The notes beneath the pieces were generated by a model that saw only the letters and a program-made list of their open reading frames with translations, ran no database searches and was not told the origin of the DNA. This document shows, in pieces, positions 62,551-64,000 of a DNA stretch of 64,000 nt. Position 1 is the first letter of the stretch. Each line of letters starts with the position of its first letter. The DNA is from Rhizophagus clarus (lineage: Eukaryota; Glomeromycota; Glomeromycetes; Glomerales; Glomeraceae). A program made the position numbers and the translations under genes. The stretch is taken from positions 2,459,217 to 2,523,216 of the forward strand of contig BLAL01000011.1 of assembly GCA_015698045.1 (NCBI GenBank), in the 5' to 3' direction.

Positions 62551-63691
62551 ATTAAAATTAAGACACGTTATTTTAAAAAGGAAGAGTATGAACTTTTTTT
62601 TTGATAAAACTTAAAGGTAGGAGGAGAAAATTCTTTTTTTTTTTTTTGATAAAACGAAGTTCTTTCGGGTAGGAGGAGAAAATTTTTTTTTTTAATCATA
62701 TTATTTAAAAAAAAAAGGACGTGGGAATAAGATTTTTTCTAAAATTTTTATTTCTTTTTTTTAAAAAAAAAAATAGGAACGTGAAAATAAGTTATTAAGG
62801 GAAATCGTTATAAAACTTTATTTCTTGAAAAATTAGGGGTATTTATATACAACTAGCGAAGTGTTGGGCCTATCCTAATGGGAAACATCATTCGAAAATC
62901 TCAGTACGGAATTGCTGGGCTTATTCTAAACAAGGCTTATCCTAGCACTGAGATGTTCCTGTTTAGTTGTCTAATTACGGATACCTTTTTATTTGAAAAG
63001 TTGTCGTCAATATTTGTTTAGTCACACACCATCAATAAATTAATATACATTAGTAATCTGCGCCGGAAAGACAACTAAAAAATAAATTCTTTTATATCAT
63101 ATACATTATACATGACTTGCCACCAATTATCTATTAACCCGGGAAAGCGCCAGTGGGAAATTTTGCACAACCACAACTATAGCTTTACACAAAGCGATGA
63201 TTGATGGTGAAATAAATATAGCCATATAATAAGTAAATCAATGGCACAATAAAACACAGCCTTAGATAGAAATAAAAAAGCATAATAATTAGAAAAAAAA
63301 ACAGAAAAAAAGATCTCTTTTTTGTAAGTACCAGCCAGTTTAATTAGTACAGTATAACCCTGTTCTTCACGCCAAGTACATAACAATTTATCCAATGAAT
63401 TAAAATGATAAACTCCAGTGCAAAACTGGTGATTTTATTGGGTCTACAGAATTTGGTAAAATATGCAAATGCACATGTGTAATTAGCTAATTAGGATTTA
63501 AAGCAATGCTTACGATCATTTGACCAGAGTTTTATACAGTATATTGCGGCATAAGGACCCAAGGGTTTTTTTTTTTCAAGATACCAAGTCATCGAAGGAA
63601 AGGTAAAATGGAATGCTTTCTTGGTAAGGCCATAAGAAAAAGCCATCAGTTGATTGAATGAGAGAAGAGAGCTTCAGCATGGATCATCTAC
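62551..63691. other. Upstream region of the gag-like gene and spacer to the right-edge model
   Basis: Direct repeats lie at 62,590-62,690 (TTTGATAAAAC and GGTAGGAGGAGAAAAT, each twice) and 62,700-62,800 (poly-A followed by GGACGTGGGAATAAG versus GGAACGTGAAAATAAG). The frame on the minus strand at 63177-63395 (DKLLCTWREEQGYTVLIKLA then GTYKK) looks protein-like for its first 27 codons, then becomes low complexity. It could be a gene fragment. Nothing else is recognised. Confidence 0.4.
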
Positions 63692-63897
63692 TCAGATATT
63701 CTTTCTACGTCGCAGACCGTTGCCTCTTCTTTTTAGATGTTCCTTTCCATACATTGATTCCCATTTCTTTGATTTCCTTACTTTGCTTCTATCCCCGGAG
63801 ATCGGTTGAGACAGAACTGAAATAATCAATGTAGAGCGAGTTTGAATAAAAAATCAATTGTAGAACAGGGCTAAATACGTGAATTGTCTTCATCCAT
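63692..63897 (-). CDS. Possible small spliced gene for a very basic peptide
   Basis: A start at 63897, a 19-nt first exon (63879-63897), a 62-bp intron with ATTATTTCAG acceptor and a second exon (63692-63816) give 47 residues. It starts MDEDNSLLSQPISGDRSKVR and ends KRRGNGLRRRKNI. The region is less AT-rich than its surroundings. The donor (GTATTT) is only fair, and no homologue is recognised. The model could be one end of a larger gene. Confidence 0.3.
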
Positions 63898-64000
63898 ACC
63901 GCCTGAAGATACCGAAACTATCTTGTTTCTAACTTTGGCTTAGTTCAAATCACTCGCTATCCTAGGAATCAAATTCCTTTCAGTTCAGTGCTTTAAATAA

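Overview
The window reads as nuclear DNA of a very AT-rich, intron-rich fungus. Introns are short (about 45-270 bp, GT...AG). The conserved genes are eukaryotic, and the repeats combine Plavaka/Tnp2-like, Tc1/mariner, hAT-type and CCHC-knuckle elements. Together these best fit an arbuscular mycorrhizal fungus (Glomeromycotina, probably Rhizophagus). That assignment is inference; no sequence search was possible. All gene models were built by hand from splice signals and reading-frame continuity.

Layout. 1-25.6 kb is a gene-dense housekeeping block: an unidentified N-terminal fragment (minus), a DNAJB6-like J protein, an ankyrin-repeat protein, the decapping cofactor DCP1 (minus), RPL32, complex I subunit NDUFB2 (minus), a PRL/PTP4A phosphatase (minus), peptidyl-tRNA hydrolase, translation elongation factor 1-alpha, a secretory-pathway membrane protein (minus), a divergent cystathionine beta-synthase-like protein, BLOC-1 subunit 1, and a membrane-anchored glycogen-binding (CBM48) protein. 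25.6-34.6 kb is an AT-rich gene desert. It holds a MITE with decayed CpG sites, a poly(A)-tailed retroposed insert with a 17-bp target-site duplication, and about 1 kb of pyrimidine-rich low complexity. 34.6-44.8 kb is a second gene block: glycogen phosphorylase (minus), mitochondrial uS14 (minus), the SNARE USE1, an unknown protein (minus), the oligosaccharyltransferase subunit OST3/OST6 and a small zinc-ribbon protein.

44.8-64 kb is mobile-element territory. It contains a 22-bp minisatellite interrupted by a hAT-type MITE, several inverted-repeat elements, and a Plavaka/Tnp2-like transposase gene with two in-frame stops. A 3.8-kb element with long terminal inverted repeats and dispersed arm motifs surrounds a small spliced gene. 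Next come an unknown multi-exon gene with an apparent frameshift in a GA microsatellite, a Tc1/mariner DD34E fragment and a double zinc-knuckle (gag-like) gene.

Functional links within the window. CBM48 protein and glycogen phosphorylase both concern glycogen. eEF1A, RPL32, peptidyl-tRNA hydrolase and uS14m serve translation. OST3 and USE1 serve the ER. DCP1 serves mRNA decay. No operon logic applies. Shared short upstream regions occur between uS14m and USE1 (120 bp) and between DCP1 and RPL32 (454 bp).
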